Source: Candidatus Spongiihabitans thiooxidans
GTDB taxonomy: Bacteria > Pseudomonadota > Gammaproteobacteria > Arenicellales > Poriferihabitantaceae
DNA length: 47,691 nucleotides
Direction of reading: 5' to 3'
Assembly (NCBI GenBank): GCA_001543005.1
Contig: LFLB01000028.1
Location: forward strand, 1 to 47,691
Position 1 is the first letter of the stretch. Every line of letters starts with the position of its first letter. The translations under genes were made by a program, and so were the position numbers. Below are positions 12,837 through 22,517 of this stretch, one piece after another. The notes below the pieces were generated by a model, which was not told the DNA's origin, did not search any database, and worked only from the letters and a program-made list of their open reading frames with translations.

Positions 12837-13849
12837 TTTATTTCATAAGGCAGGTCGATTCGCTTCAACTTCGGGCCAGCCGCAGAGCCGATCATCAAAT
12901 CACCCGATTCAACCATTGTTGCTGGCACCATGGCCGACAATTGAAACTGGTTCTCCCCGGTTTTAACGGCATCAACAACCAGTCCGGATTTCTGTCCAGA
13001 CTGAGCTGAACTATAAATTTCATCCCCCGGTGAAATACGGTTGTTTGATTCCACTTTGGCAATGACCAGGCGTTGTTTTGGTTTCCCCAGATATTTGATC
13101 CGAGCCACAATTTCCTGACCGGGGAAACACCCCTTGTTGAAGCTAATGCCATCCACCAACTCCAGGTTTATGGTCTGCGGGATAAATGCTGCAACGGTTT
13201 GTGCATAAACCTGAGGGATTCCCGATCGAATATCCAGCCATCGCCAAAGATCGCAATGGTACAGTGGATCACTAGCGGTTTCTAAACATTTCACTGTATC
13301 CTGGAAGCGCGTAATCATCAAATGCCGTGGAACCACTGAATCAACCTGATACTTAAAATCGGTAAAGTCCACCGCGAAGTCCACCGTCAAGTCCACTTGG
13401 GGCGCTTCTCCGACCATCCCCAGTAATCCATGCTCAGTATCCAGTTGGATATCCACTTTTGCTCTCATCACAAACATTTTTAAGCGACTGATCAGTGATT
13501 CGCTTATGTCCTTGGGCACGATCATCCAGAATCCCTTGTTCTGGCCCTTGTCCTTACGCACTATGCGGATAATCGCCAGGGTCCTGCCTTTAGGGTTGCA
13601 GTAAGCATGGAGTTGGCAATGGTTTTTATCAAGTATATTGATATCGTTACTGAATTGCCCTTGCAGAAAAGACTGGGCCTGGTCGCCACTGACCCGAATA
13701 AGACTTAACGGGGAAAGATCAATAAGGTGGTTGCGCTGCGATGTGCCCGCTACAATTGACCCCAGATCTATTGCACCGGGATGGATTAGATCAATAGAAT
13801 CCTTCAGAGAACCATTCTGATAATCAGGCGGTTGTTGTGATGATGTCAT
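12824..13849 (-). CDS. ygfZ: Folate-binding protein YgfZ (GcvT-like, iron-sulfur enzyme repair)
   Basis: 341 residues, about the length of E. coli YgfZ. It is a tetrahydrofolate-binding GcvT-fold protein needed for the activity of some Fe-S enzymes and MiaB-type tRNA modification. The family's defining loop is KGCFPGQE at 239-246, with the conserved cysteine at 241, and DLSPLSLIRVSGDQAQSFLQGQ stands in the N-terminal domain. It is divergent from sdhC, and its usual neighbours sdhE and ygfX are just beyond the sdh operon. An in-frame 12-bp triplication encodes VDLT-VDFA-VDFT (152-163). Confidence 0.92.
   Translation of the reverse strand: MTSSQQPPDYQNGSLKDSIDLIHPGAIDLGSIVAGTSQRNHLIDLSPLSLIRVSGDQAQSFLQGQFSNDINILDKNHCQLHAYCNPKGRTLAIIRIVRKDKGQNKGFWMIVPKDISESLISRLKMFVMRAKVDIQLDTEHGLLGMVGEAPQVDLTVDFAVDFTDFKYQVDSVVPRHLMITRFQDTVKCLETASDPLYHCDLWRWLDIRSGIPQVYAQTVAAFIPQTINLELVDGISFNKGCFPGQEIVARIKYLGKPKQRLVIAKVESNNRISPGDEIYSSAQSGQKSGLVVDAVKTGENQFQLSAMVPATMVESGDLMIGSAAGPKLKRIDLPYEINQAQ
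13361..13396 (-). repeat. In-frame 12-bp x3 tandem repeat inside ygfZ
   Basis: Three 12-bp units encode VDLT, VDFA and VDFT at residues 152-163. The insertion-like repeat preserves the frame. Confidence 0.85.
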
Positions 13850-14008
13850 AATCGCGGATTAGAAGTTTCATATTTTGGGATATATTTTCCCATAATTGAC
13901 CAGGCGCGTGAGCGTTAATGAGAGAATATGTGGCTGGAATCAGTTAAAATCAAGTTATGAAAGAACAATCCGCCAATTCGCGTTAATCAACTCATTCAGG
14001 AGACTTGT

Positions 14009-14380
14009 TTGCCGACCAACAATCGCCCACTGTCACCACACCTTCAGGTATATAAACCACAACTCACGTCGGTGCTGTCCATATTGCATCGGGCGACCGG
14101 TGTGGTGATTACTTTCGGTGCTATGATAATCGTCGGGTGGTTGTGGTGCATTGCCGCCGGTTCTGAAAGCTTTAACTGGGCATTTCAATTTTTGAATTCC
14201 CTGTTTGGTAAAGGGTTGTTAATCGTATGGACGTTATGCACCAGTTATCACTTGTTCAATGGTATTCGCCATTTGTTTTGGGACTTTGGCTATGGTTTTG
14301 AATTGGATCAGGTGTATTTGTCAGGAAAAGCAGTGTTGGCAGGTTCAGCATTACTGACAATTTTGGTGTGGTTGATATGA
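14009..14380 (+). CDS. sdhC: Succinate dehydrogenase cytochrome b556 subunit
   Basis: 123 residues. It is one of the two membrane anchors of complex II, binding heme b and ubiquinone. The family start PLSPHLQVYKPQLTSVLSILHRATGV is recognisable. Three transmembrane segments follow, with the heme-ligand region LCTSYHLFNGIRHLFWD. The start is TTG at 14009, preceded by a CAGGAG site at 13997-14002. The stop overlaps the sdhD ATG (ATGA). Confidence 0.95.
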   Translation: MPTNNRPLSPHLQVYKPQLTSVLSILHRATGVVITFGAMIIVGWLWCIAAGSESFNWAFQFLNSLFGKGLLIVWTLCTSYHLFNGIRHLFWDFGYGFELDQVYLSGKAVLAGSALLTILVWLI

Positions 14381-14730
14381 GTAATCATCACCCCGCAAGT
14401 CACGGCAAGGGTTCCCATCATTGGCGATGGCAAAGAATTTCAGCTATCGGTTTAATTCCACTAACGCTTTGGTTTATGTTTGCTATCGTCGATCACATTG
14501 GCGATGACTACGCAACCGTTGCAGGCTGGATCGCCCAACCTTACGTGGCGGTTTTACTGGTTTTGTATATTAGTTTTATGTTTTTTCATGGCCAGCTGGG
14601 TATGCAGGAAATAATTGAAGATTACATCCATGACCAAAAACTGAAAGCCACCTGTGTGTTTGTGACCAAGGCCATTTTAATTATTTCAGCATTGGCCGGA
14701 CTTTATGCAATTCTAGGTATCGCATTTTGA
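14377..14730 (+). CDS. sdhD: Succinate dehydrogenase hydrophobic membrane anchor subunit
   Basis: 117 residues from ATG 14377, which overlaps the sdhC stop by 4 bases. A GTG at 14368 would add three residues but is less likely. After a His-rich start (SNHHPASHGKGSHHWRWQRISA) there are three membrane spans, with FFHGQLGMQEIIEDYIHDQ, the heme-His/quinone-site region of SdhD. It anchors SdhAB to the inner membrane. Confidence 0.94.
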   Translation: MSNHHPASHGKGSHHWRWQRISAIGLIPLTLWFMFAIVDHIGDDYATVAGWIAQPYVAVLLVLYISFMFFHGQLGMQEIIEDYIHDQKLKATCVFVTKAILIISALAGLYAILGIAF

Positions 14731-14802
14731 TCAAGATCATTTGTAGCCAGGTCATTATGAAATTTATGATTACAGAATTTGTGGCGTTGAGCGGCGTAAA
14801 AC

Positions 14803-16593
14803 ATGGCTGAAGCCTATAAAATTATCGACCATCAATATGATGTCGTGGTAGTCGGCGCTGGCGGTGCCGGTTTGCGCGCTACATTCGGCATGGCTTTGGA
14901 AGGATTGAGTACGGCCTGTATCACTAAACTGTTCCCCACTCGTAGCCATACCGTGGCCGCACAGGGCGGAATGAGCGCGGCCTTAGGCAATATGGGGGAA
15001 GATGACTGGCGTTGGCATATGTACGATACCGTGAAAGGGTCGGACTGGCTGGGCGATCAGGATGCCATCGAATATATGTGTAAGGCAGCGCCGGATGCGG
15101 TTATTGAATTGGAGCACTACGGCGTGCCGTTTTCTCGTACGCCTGACGGCAAGATTTATCAGCGCGCGTTTGGTGGCATGACCACCCATTTCGGCGAAGG
15201 CCAGGCGCAGCGTACGTGCGCTGCTGCGGACCGTACCGGTCATGCCATATTGCATGCCTTGTACCAGCAATCGTTAAAACATAATGTACAATTCTTTATC
15301 GAATATTTTGCGCTAGACCTGATCATGGATCAGGGCCAATGCAAAGGCGTAATGGCCTGGGATTTGGATAAAGGCGAACTGCATCGTTTCGCCGCAAATA
15401 TTGTCATACTGGCTACTGGCGGCTATGGCCGAGTTTATTTTTCCGCGACTTCCGCGCATAGCTGTACCGGCGACGGCGGGGGCATGGTATTACGCGCCGG
15501 CTTGCCATTGCAGGATATGGAATTTGTACAATTTCATCCAACAGGTATTTATGGTGCGGGCATCTTGATTACCGAAGGCGCGCGCGGGGAAGGGGGCTAC
15601 CTGACCAATTCCAAAGGTGAGCGGTTTATGGAGCGATACGCCCCCAATGCAAAAGATCTGGCTTCGCGGGATGTGGTTAGCCGTTCCATGACCCTGGAAA
15701 TTCGTGACGGGTTGGGGGTTGGCGAAGAAAAAGATCACATACACTTGCATCTGGAGCATTTGGGCCCGGAGGTCCTGGCCGAGCGTTTACCCGGAATTTC
15801 TGAATCTGCAAAAATTTTTGCTGGCGTGGATGTAACCAAACAGCCTATTCCGGTACTGCCCACAGTGCATTACAACATGGGCGGCATACAAACCAACATT
15901 CACGGCCAGGTGGTTACCTTAAAGGATGATAATCCGGAAACGATTGTTCCAGGCTTAATGGCAATCGGTGAAGCGGCTTGCGTGTCGGTTCACGGCGCAA
16001 ACCGATTAGGGTCAAACTCACTGTTGGATATTGTCGTGTTTGGCCGAGCGGCGGCACATCGCGCCCGCGAATTGATTGCGCCGGGAAGTAAAACACCGCC
16101 GCTGCCCAAAAGCGCCGGAGAAGAAATTTTAGATCGATTTGACAAAATTCGTTATGCCAAAGGCGCTATTCCAACCGCGGAAATACGTTTGGAAATGCAG
16201 AAAACGATGCAAAATAATTGTGCCGTGTTTCGTAGCGAACAGGTGATGCGAGAAGGAGTCAAAAAAATGACCGCAATATGTCATAAATTTGCTAATGTCA
16301 GCGTTACCGATCGGTCGATGATCTGGAATTCGGATTTGGTGGAAACGCTGGAATTAGATAATTTATTACGCCAGGCCAGAGTTTCAATTCACTCGGCAAT
16401 AAACAGAACTGAAAGTCGAGGCGCCCATGCGCGGGAAGATTACCCCGACCGGGATGATGAAAACTGGATGAAACACACGTTGACATGGCAGGAAAATGTT
16501 GAAGATGATCCGAATATCGACTATCGACCAGTGCATAGCTACACATTAACCGATGAAGTGGAATATATTGAACCCAAAGAGCGTGTGTATTAA
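14803..16593 (+). CDS. sdhA: Succinate dehydrogenase flavoprotein subunit
   Basis: 596 residues. It oxidises succinate to fumarate in the TCA cycle. The FAD-binding start is [14 protein letters not shown]. The covalent-FAD histidine is His49 in [10 protein letters not shown]. Active-site blocks [21 protein letters not shown] and [19 protein letters not shown] are intact. It is the third gene of sdhCDAB. Its last codons (KERVY-stop) lie in a 16-bp tandem duplication that runs into sdhB. Confidence 0.98.
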   Translation: MAEAYKIIDHQYDVVVVGAGGAGLRATFGMALEGLSTACITKLFPTRSHTVAAQGGMSAALGNMGEDDWRWHMYDTVKGSDWLGDQDAIEYMCKAAPDAVIELEHYGVPFSRTPDGKIYQRAFGGMTTHFGEGQAQRTCAAADRTGHAILHALYQQSLKHNVQFFIEYFALDLIMDQGQCKGVMAWDLDKGELHRFAANIVILATGGYGRVYFSATSAHSCTGDGGGMVLRAGLPLQDMEFVQFHPTGIYGAGILITEGARGEGGYLTNSKGERFMERYAPNAKDLASRDVVSRSMTLEIRDGLGVGEEKDHIHLHLEHLGPEVLAERLPGISESAKIFAGVDVTKQPIPVLPTVHYNMGGIQTNIHGQVVTLKDDNPETIVPGLMAIGEAACVSVHGANRLGSNSLLDIVVFGRAAAHRARELIAPGSKTPPLPKSAGEEILDRFDKIRYAKGAIPTAEIRLEMQKTMQNNCAVFRSEQVMREGVKKMTAICHKFANVSVTDRSMIWNSDLVETLELDNLLRQARVSIHSAINRTESRGAHAREDYPDRDDENWMKHTLTWQENVEDDPNIDYRPVHSYTLTDEVEYIEPKERVY

Positions 16594-16607
16594 AGAGCGT
16601 GTGTATT
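16576..16607. repeat. 16-bp perfect tandem duplication at the sdhA stop / sdhB start
   Basis: aaagagcgtgtgtatt occurs twice. Copy 1 encodes the end of SdhA. Copy 2 forms the intergenic gap, duplicates the TAA-like context and supplies an AAAGAG stretch about 11 bases before the sdhB ATG. Confidence 0.93.
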
Positions 16608-16608
16608 A

Positions 16609-17388
16609 ATGGCTGAATTCAGACTCCCGGCGAATTCCCGCATTACCAAAGGAAAAACATTCAAAGATGTGAGCAGCGGCGCGTTGCGTGCGGTCCATAT
16701 CTACAGATGGAACCCTGATTCCGGCGACAATCCCAGAATAGATACCTATGAAGTTGATACGCAAGCCTGTGGCCCCATGGTGCTGGATATTTTGATAAGA
16801 ATAAAAAATGTTATCGACAGCACGTTGACTTTCCGCCGCTCTTGTCGAGAAGGTATTTGCGGGTCCTGCTCAATGAACATCGATGGCGTAAATACACTGG
16901 CCTGTACCCGTGCCGTGGATGAATCAAATGGGGACATAAAAATTTACCCCTTGCCACATATGTCGGTGGTCAAGGATTTAGTGTCGGACATGAGCAATTT
17001 TTATGCGCAATATGCGTCAGTTAAACCCTGGCTCAAGACCGATAGCGCTACCCCCGACAGAGAACGGCTGCAATCAGAGGAGCAGAGAGCCAAACTTGAT
17101 GGGCTGTATGAGTGCATTTTGTGTGCATGTTGTTCGACTAGCTGTCCAAGTTATTGGTGGAATAGCGATAAATATCTCGGGCCTGCAGCGTTGTTGCAAT
17201 CCTATCGTTGGCTCGCTGACAGCAGGGATGAAGCAACGCAAGAACGATTGGAGGATTTAGACGATGCATTCAAGTTATATCGCTGTCATACCATCATGAA
17301 TTGTACCAAGGCCTGCCCCAAAGGGTTAAATCCTGCCAAAGCGATTGGAGAAATTAAAAAAGCTATCGTGCAACAAAAATCGAGTTGA
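16609..17388 (+). CDS. sdhB: Succinate dehydrogenase iron-sulfur subunit
   Basis: 259 residues. It carries electrons from FAD to quinone through three clusters. Ligand sets are visible: [2Fe-2S] in [16 protein letters not shown] with a later Cys, [4Fe-4S] in [16 protein letters not shown], and [3Fe-4S] in [17 protein letters not shown]. It is the last structural gene of the sdh operon and is followed at once by sdhE, its flavinylation factor partner. Confidence 0.98.
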   Translation: MAEFRLPANSRITKGKTFKDVSSGALRAVHIYRWNPDSGDNPRIDTYEVDTQACGPMVLDILIRIKNVIDSTLTFRRSCREGICGSCSMNIDGVNTLACTRAVDESNGDIKIYPLPHMSVVKDLVSDMSNFYAQYASVKPWLKTDSATPDRERLQSEEQRAKLDGLYECILCACCSTSCPSYWWNSDKYLGPAALLQSYRWLADSRDEATQERLEDLDDAFKLYRCHTIMNCTKACPKGLNPAKAIGEIKKAIVQQKSS

Positions 17389-17410
17389 CCATAATGATGT
17401 ATATGCGCAT

Positions 17411-17689
17411 ATGGCGGATGAACGAAAAATCAAGCAACGACCAGACAAACAACTACTTTGGCGATGTCGCCGAGGAACGAAAGAACTGGATTTGATTTTG
17501 AGTAAATTTGTTGCCGATTATTACCACGAACTTTCCAAAAACGAGAAGAATGAGTTTAACCATCTGTTGGAAGTCGAGGATACGGTATTAACGGAATGGC
17601 TATGTTACAACGTAACACCCGCTAGTCAAATATACGGCCAGGGAATGGTGAAAATTGTCTCACGAATACTGTCTACCTATCGCCGTTAA
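17411..17689 (+). CDS. sdhE: FAD assembly factor SdhE
   Basis: 92 residues from ATG 17411 (MADERKIKQRP); upstream in-frame sequence overlaps sdhB and is unlikely to be coding here. It promotes covalent FAD attachment to SdhA. The family core is LLWRCRRGTKELDLILSKF, close to the RGxxE motif (here RRGTKELD), followed by FNHLLEVEDTVLTEWL. Its position right after sdhB and before ygfX agrees with the role. Confidence 0.9.
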   Translation: MADERKIKQRPDKQLLWRCRRGTKELDLILSKFVADYYHELSKNEKNEFNHLLEVEDTVLTEWLCYNVTPASQIYGQGMVKIVSRILSTYRR

Positions 17690-18068
17690 ACTCGATTCAT
17701 CGAATCGAATGTCGATCCTGTTAGCCGGACTTTATCTGCTACCCCTGATTCCGGTTTGCATTGAATTCGAAGCGATCTATTCGTTCGGAGTGACGTTAAT
17801 TTGTTTGGGAATGTTGAAGTATGAATTGATTTGCCACTCAGCACTCAAGCCATTTTCAAATATTCGAGTTAATCAACAGGGAAAATGGCATCTGGTTAAT
17901 CTGGAAGGAAAACTAGAAAGCATTACATTTAAAAATTTCATGTGGTTTGGCTCAGTATTATTTCTGCTTTTTACACTGAACGGAAAACGACAAAGAGTGA
18001 TGGTGTTTGAAAATCAACAAAACACGTCGCACTGTCACAAGTTGAAGGTTTACTTGAAAAACACCTGA
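17655..18068 (+). CDS. ygfX: YgfX-like small membrane protein
   Basis: 137 residues from a TTG start at 17655, overlapping sdhE by 35 bases. One or two hydrophobic segments near the N terminus (ILLAGLYLLPLIPVCIEF and FGVTLICLGMLKYELI) are followed by a soluble part with W-x-L-x (GKWHLVNLEG) and a third hydrophobic stretch. This matches YgfX (also called CptA), the usual gene next to sdhE. The call rests on context and topology more than on identity. A degenerate 11-13-bp triplicate (tgaaaaa...) covers its stop at 18055-18091. Confidence 0.65.
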   Translation: MSHEYCLPIAVKLDSSNRMSILLAGLYLLPLIPVCIEFEAIYSFGVTLICLGMLKYELICHSALKPFSNIRVNQQGKWHLVNLEGKLESITFKNFMWFGSVLFLLFTLNGKRQRVMVFENQQNTSHCHKLKVYLKNT

Positions 18069-18091
18069 AAAACTAAGGTGAAAAATTAAAT
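18055..18091. repeat. Degenerate 11-13-bp x3 repeat over the ygfX stop
   Basis: tgaaaaacacc, tgaaaaactaagg and tgaaaaattaaat occur in succession. The second copy begins with the TGA stop codon. Confidence 0.6.
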
Positions 18092-18190
18092 ACAATTCGA
18101 TTAATTCAGTTTCCTATATATTTAACGTTAAAACAGATAAGGGTTCCGACTATCATTTCCGACAACCTAAAAGGCGCAAGCTGGATCGCA

Positions 18191-19045
18191 ATGTCGTGCT
18201 TGTACGCATCGATTATGGTGACCATGATCAAAACCATCGGCGACGATGTCAGCTCGACGGTAATCGTTGCTGGCCGGTGTTTTTTTGGACTAATCCTGTT
18301 AATCCCCATGTTGTTGCCCATGTTATTGAAAAGGGGGCTTGCCGGTCTTGCCAGCACCCAGCTGACACTGCATTTAGTTCGCGGTGGGTTTGTTGCGGTG
18401 GGGATAAATCTGGGGTTTTATAGCCTGACAATTCTCCCTATCACCACGGTAACTGTTCTGTTCTTCACTGTGCCATTGTTCGTTACCTTACTTGCGCGAC
18501 CGGTTTTGGGAGAGCAAGTCGGATGGCGGAGAATATCGGCAACGCTGGTTGGTTTTCTAGGCGCGATAGTCGTGATTAACCCCACAACCGAGGTGTTCGA
18601 TATGCGGCTGCTGATACCGGTTGTCAGTTCTGCGTTTTTTTCCGTTTCACTGGTGTTGCATAAACAATTATCAAAATCCGATCCTCCCTGGGTGCTGATG
18701 TTTTACATGTTCAGCTGTACGCTGGTTTTAACCGCGCCATTTTCAGTGGCGCATTGGCAAACCCTTGAACTTGGAAACTTTGGCTTTATCGTGCTGATTG
18801 CAATATTTGCCACCTTGCGAACCTATGCCGACATTAAGGCATACTCCATCGGAGATGTCAGTTTCGTTGCACCGTTCCAATATTTGCGTATTTTATTTGT
18901 AAGTATTATTGCCTACCTGCTATTTAGCGAAGTGCTTTCGTTTCACGAATGGGTGGGGGTGATGATCATCGTGTCCAGTACATTGTATATTGCACACAGA
19001 GAATATCGTTTAAATCGACCCCGCGTTCAGCACGATAGGCTATGA
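18191..19045 (+). CDS. EamA/DMT-family permease
   Basis: 284 residues from ATG 18191, with about ten hydrophobic segments in two EamA halves (GRCFFGLILLIPMLLP... and SDPPWVLMFYMFSCTL...). These are drug/metabolite-type transporters of the inner membrane; substrate unknown. The frame is open upstream to 18144, and that region reads NLKGASWIAMS, which looks like the family's true N terminus. It has no ATG/GTG/TTG, only ATC/ATT at about 18155-18161, so either a rare start is used or the protein is slightly short. Confidence 0.85.
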   Translation: MSCLYASIMVTMIKTIGDDVSSTVIVAGRCFFGLILLIPMLLPMLLKRGLAGLASTQLTLHLVRGGFVAVGINLGFYSLTILPITTVTVLFFTVPLFVTLLARPVLGEQVGWRRISATLVGFLGAIVVINPTTEVFDMRLLIPVVSSAFFSVSLVLHKQLSKSDPPWVLMFYMFSCTLVLTAPFSVAHWQTLELGNFGFIVLIAIFATLRTYADIKAYSIGDVSFVAPFQYLRILFVSIIAYLLFSEVLSFHEWVGVMIIVSSTLYIAHREYRLNRPRVQHDRL

Positions 19046-19065
19046 GGCCGAAGTTATATTCAGCC

Positions 19066-19097
19066 GCTGGTTATTTGACGTGCTGGTTATCTTAGCC
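19066..19097. repeat. 16-bp degenerate tandem duplication after the EamA gene
   Basis: gctggttatttgacgt is followed by gctggttatcttagcc, just before the transposase scrap. Confidence 0.7.
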
Positions 19098-19165
19098 TAA
19101 TGAACGCTCATGTCGAACGCTTCAACCGCACCCTCCAAGCGCAGTTTGCGGTTGAAGCCGGCCAA
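19094..19165 (+). pseudogene. Transposase fragment (IS3/IS481-like, C-terminal DDE region)
   Basis: The translation contains NAHVERFNRTLQAQF. This is the conserved block around the last catalytic acidic residue of IS3/IS481-type integrase-core transposases (N-x-x-x-E-R-F-N-R-T). Nothing else of the element is recognisable. The frame continues to 19426 as unrelated sequence. It marks an old insertion at the left edge of the MFS gene, between two otherwise intact permease genes. Confidence 0.6.
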
Positions 19166-19444
19166 ATCATGGAACAGTTCTTCCTGGTGATTGCAGCTTT
19201 AGATATTTATTGGTGGACTAAAGGGTTAGCATACGTTGCATATCCAATAATGCCAAAACCAGGTAACTGCCTGTGGAACAACCTCGGACACACTGGCTCA
19301 CCTAATGGAGATGACTTTTTATCGAAGCCAGCTTTAATTGGAAGTTTTGATACCTCACCTGTTGGAGGTAAAATTTCATACAAGGATTTGAATGTATGCC
19401 TCCCTGAATCACTACAGATAAGTTAACTGGATAAGGAAAGTACG

Positions 19445-20620
19445 ATGACAAAAATCTCTAGAAAATCATTTTTTTGTTGGTTTTTTATAGCGACATTCTT
19501 CCAGGCGGGAACATATGGACTGACATTTCTGCTGCCGATTCTATTCTCGCATATAGGAGGGAATGAAAAAAATGTAGGTGCTGTGCTTCTTTGCACCGCA
19601 ATAATGACGATACTCACCGTCTTATATTCTGGTCATGTGACGGACAGACTTGGGCGAATAAAAACGATTGCCTACAGCGGAATAATTATTGCTTCCTCGC
19701 TTTACTTATTTTCAATATTTTCGTCCATTACTTTGTTCGTATACTTGGCCGGAGCTTTATTAGGTATAGGGTGGGGCTTGTTTTATACCTTGACGCCAGT
19801 GGTTCTGACAACAATGACTGAGCCGGGGGAAAGGGTTCGTTACTTTACCTTATTATCCGTCTTTATCATGGTGGGCTTTGGGCTAAGCCCTGTTATTGGA
19901 AAATATCTCGATCAGTCAGGCTACGGTATAAATGCTGTATTTCAACTTACGGCGGCTTTATGTATTCTCAGCGCTATTATATTTTATTCGTTAAGTTTTG
20001 CTGCTAAAGAATCTGAAACAGGGAGCAAAGGCTCGTCTAAGCAGGCAAAGTTAACTTATGCTTCGTTAAGGCAACTATTAAAATCTAAAGCAATAGTACC
20101 AATAGTTATGGTCGGATTAGGTGCTAGCGTATTTGCAGGAGTAACCAATTTTCAGACAGAGTATGCTATCCAAAATGGGCAGGATTATTCTATCTATTTC
20201 ATTACGTATACGATTACCGTGATTGTATGTAGAGTTATTTTCGCGGAGTTTATTGGCGGAGACAAGCCATATTTTGTTATTTTTGTACTTTTGGCGGTAA
20301 TGTCTATAAGTATATTGGTATTTATCTATTTGGATAATAGTCAATGGTTGTATATTGCTGGCGCATTATTATTTGGCATTGGTTATGGAACCTCTTATCC
20401 TATCGTTAAAGCGATGGTTGCGAATGAAGCACGAGCGGATATTCTGCCTCAGACTATGCAAATTTTTGGGATATCCTACTTTCTAGGTGTTTTTGGATTT
20501 CCCTTGATTGCAGGTATTTTGATTAGTGAGTTTAGTATGCTGCATTTGATGATTTTGATTACGGTGTTATCACTACTAGAATGTGCATTGGCATTCTGTA
20601 GATTTCAAAGAATATTATGA
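19445..20620 (+). CDS. MFS transporter
   Basis: 391 residues, about 12 transmembrane segments. The loop 2-3 motif VTDRLGRIKT (GxLaDrxGRkx type) identifies the major facilitator superfamily. There is a good ribosome site (aaggaaag) seven bases before the ATG. Substrate is unknown. Its base composition is visibly richer in A/T than the sdh and acc genes, and it lies beside a transposase scrap, which suggests horizontal gain. It has no operon partners. Confidence 0.85.
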   Translation: MTKISRKSFFCWFFIATFFQAGTYGLTFLLPILFSHIGGNEKNVGAVLLCTAIMTILTVLYSGHVTDRLGRIKTIAYSGIIIASSLYLFSIFSSITLFVYLAGALLGIGWGLFYTLTPVVLTTMTEPGERVRYFTLLSVFIMVGFGLSPVIGKYLDQSGYGINAVFQLTAALCILSAIIFYSLSFAAKESETGSKGSSKQAKLTYASLRQLLKSKAIVPIVMVGLGASVFAGVTNFQTEYAIQNGQDYSIYFITYTITVIVCRVIFAEFIGGDKPYFVIFVLLAVMSISILVFIYLDNSQWLYIAGALLFGIGYGTSYPIVKAMVANEARADILPQTMQIFGISYFLGVFGFPLIAGILISEFSMLHLMILITVLSLLECALAFCRFQRIL

Positions 20621-21217
20621 AGTCTTCCTGACTATCAAGTTTAAGTTGTCAGGTTATGTAATTTGGTACAGATTGCATACGTAAAATCACTGCTGTTGTG
20701 ATGTGGTTTATATCTGTGAGACTTTTGCATAATCCATAATCATTTCTCATAATCCTGCTTCTGATGTTTTTTAAGGGTCTTAACTCGTTAAGACCCTAAA
20801 GATATTTCCAAAAACCTCGCTTTTCTTGAAAACTTTCAAAGCTTTGTCTACTTCGACACCATAGCCGTAGTGATATGTTTGTCCGAGCCAATACTTCGAT
20901 TCGGCATAGCCAGTTTCGGAGACGAGTCGCCACACCCGCACCGTCGCGCGTGGTTTTCACCGCACCCCAATAAGTTTCGCCGATGTCGGGGTTATAATCC
21001 TATCCAATCGCCGAGCGATGCCGCCATGTGGACCAATTTGTACGCACGGTTCTCGATAATCCGTTGTAAAGAGAGAACGTCACAACATGCGAACCAGGAA
21101 TGAATCCATCCTCCGCAAAAATTCCTACTGTTGCCAACCCATCCGCCCAATTCCATGCTTTATCAAGCAAATTATTGCTTTCGGTTAGCAGTTTCGCCAA
21201 ATTCTCGACGGACGCGG
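20621..21217. other. About 600-bp gap with decayed coding remnants and a hairpin
   Basis: No intact gene. A perfect inverted repeat at 20775-20796 (gggtcttaa, loop ctcg, ttaagaccc) could be a transcription end or protein site, but it has no T-run on either strand. The minus strand holds Sel1-like remnant sequence (see separate entry). Confidence 0.5.
20775..20796. other. Perfect 9-bp inverted repeat
   Basis: gggtcttaa-ctcg-ttaagaccc. The stem is strong but lacks a following T-tract, so it is not a typical intrinsic terminator. Confidence 0.6.
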
Positions 21218-21221
21218 TCAC
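20780..21221 (-). pseudogene. Decayed Sel1-repeat-like gene downstream of cysH
   Basis: On the minus strand, 20780-20953 is an open frame containing SKYWLGQTYHYGYGVEVDKA, which fits the Sel1/TPR-like consensus (ALG-x-xYxxGxGVxxDxxKA). Upstream, a 73-codon ORF at 21000-21221 in another frame starts with GTG overlapping the cysH TGA (GTGA). I read the locus as one broken gene with at least one frameshift and a stop. It could also be two unrelated short ORFs. Confidence 0.35.
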
Positions 21222-21955
21222 CTGAGGACATTATCAGCACCGGCTTGGGGGGTGGGAGCGTGTAGCCCACATTCCTTTTGAGTCGCTTCCTCCCACCACC
21301 AGCGTCCTTCACGTTCATGTTGATTCGGTATTATCACTCTGGTACAAGGCTCGCATCCTATACTACGATAACCTCTGGCATGGAGCGGGTTATAGGGAAC
21401 ATCATTTTGTCTGATATATTCCCATACCTTTGCCGAACTCCAGTTTGCCAATGGATTAAACTTAATCAAGCGATGTGCCGTGCTGGAAAATACGCTATCT
21501 TGTTCTAAAACGGGAATGGTAGCGCGTGTGTCTGGGCTTTGATCCTTGCGTTGTCCCGTGATCCAGGCGGTCAATGTCGCCAATTTCCGCTTGAGAGGAA
21601 GTACCTTTCTTATACCACAACATTCATGATGACCATCTTGATAAAAACTGAACAAGCCTTTTTCTTTAACCATTTTTTGCACCGCTGCAGAATCCGGTGA
21701 AAGCACATCAATCACGATTTTATAATGCTGGCGAACCTGCTCTATAAATTTATAAGTCTCACTGTGAAGCCTGCCAGTGTCTAGACAAAACACACTGATC
21801 TCAGGATCAATGCGAATCGCCATATCGATCAACACGACATCTTCGGCACCACTAAAAGAAATGGCTGTAGTAGAAAATTTTTCCAGTGCAAGCCGAATAA
21901 TATCAGTTGGCTCTTGCTGATTGTAATCCACGGCTAATTGTTCAAGGTTTAACAT
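21218..21955 (-). CDS. cysH: Assimilatory (phospho)adenylyl-sulfate reductase, probably APS type
   Basis: 245 residues. It reduces activated sulfate to sulfite with thioredoxin. [14 protein letters not shown] is the nucleotide-binding start of the PAPS-reductase fold, and the catalytic tail motif is ECGLH at 228-232. Two cysteine pairs, Cys112-Cys113 (ECCGIRK) and Cys201-x-x-Cys204 (CEPC), are the [4Fe-4S] ligands of APS reductases. These are absent from E. coli-type PAPS reductases, so the substrate is inferred to be APS. It lies 61 bases downstream of the DUF934 gene and is probably co-transcribed with cysI. Confidence 0.94.
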   Translation of the reverse strand: MLNLEQLAVDYNQQEPTDIIRLALEKFSTTAISFSGAEDVVLIDMAIRIDPEISVFCLDTGRLHSETYKFIEQVRQHYKIVIDVLSPDSAAVQKMVKEKGLFSFYQDGHHECCGIRKVLPLKRKLATLTAWITGQRKDQSPDTRATIPVLEQDSVFSSTAHRLIKFNPLANWSSAKVWEYIRQNDVPYNPLHARGYRSIGCEPCTRVIIPNQHEREGRWWWEEATQKECGLHAPTPQAGADNVLR

Positions 21956-22016
21956 ACTATTCGTTCAAAGAGGTTTGTTTATGAGGCCGAAATCAAGTCA
22001 TCCTTGAATCCGAATT

Positions 22017-22517
22017 TTAATTATAAGGATATACCGTATCGATTTCGGTGAAAAATGACAATGCCTGTTCCAGGTCGTCGTCGGCGGTTAGCTGAAATGC
22101 GTTGATGCCGCATCGCTCCATCAGTGACAGATTATCGACCGTAGCACCGATTGCCCTGATTTCTCCTTGATAGTGGTGTTGCTGCCGTAGTTCCACGGCT
22201 TGGGAATAGCCGCGACCTTCAGTAATGCTCCCAAATATAATGGCAATGACTGGAATGGAATCGAGATGTTTGACGATTGACGAAATCGGGTCGTCTGCAT
22301 TTAAGTAAATGCCGACGTGGTCGCCGTGTCCTTGGCCACGCCCCTTGATAGCATTCCGAAGCTCTAGCCAATGGCGCACCGAGACTAATCTGGGACGCGA
22401 TTCATCTTCAACCGAAGGCGTTTGATGCGGTTGGTCGAGTCCAGGTTCTGAATCAAGCTGATCTGGCTCAAGCTGCCACGGACTGTCGATAATCTGGCGA
22501 TTTTTTATGATTTGCAT
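22017..22517 (-). CDS. DUF934 family protein, sulfite-reduction accessory
   Basis: 166 residues. The conserved pattern includes the N-terminal phrase MQIIKNRQIID, then a central SVRHWLELR, FGSITEGRGYSQAVELRQ near the middle, and FQLTADDDLEQALSFF at the end. The family has no solved role that I know of but is regularly placed next to cysI/cysH, and is annotated as involved in sulfite reduction. Its start overlaps the 3' end of cysI by 50 bases, so translation is probably coupled. Confidence 0.88.
   Translation of the reverse strand: MQIIKNRQIIDSPWQLEPDQLDSEPGLDQPHQTPSVEDESRPRLVSVRHWLELRNAIKGRGQGHGDHVGIYLNADDPISSIVKHLDSIPVIAIIFGSITEGRGYSQAVELRQQHHYQGEIRAIGATVDNLSLMERCGINAFQLTADDDLEQALSFFTEIDTVYPYN

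Noticed and set aside
20870..21103. 77-codon plus-strand ORF
   Set aside because: It is antisense to the Sel1-like remnant and has no recognisable features.
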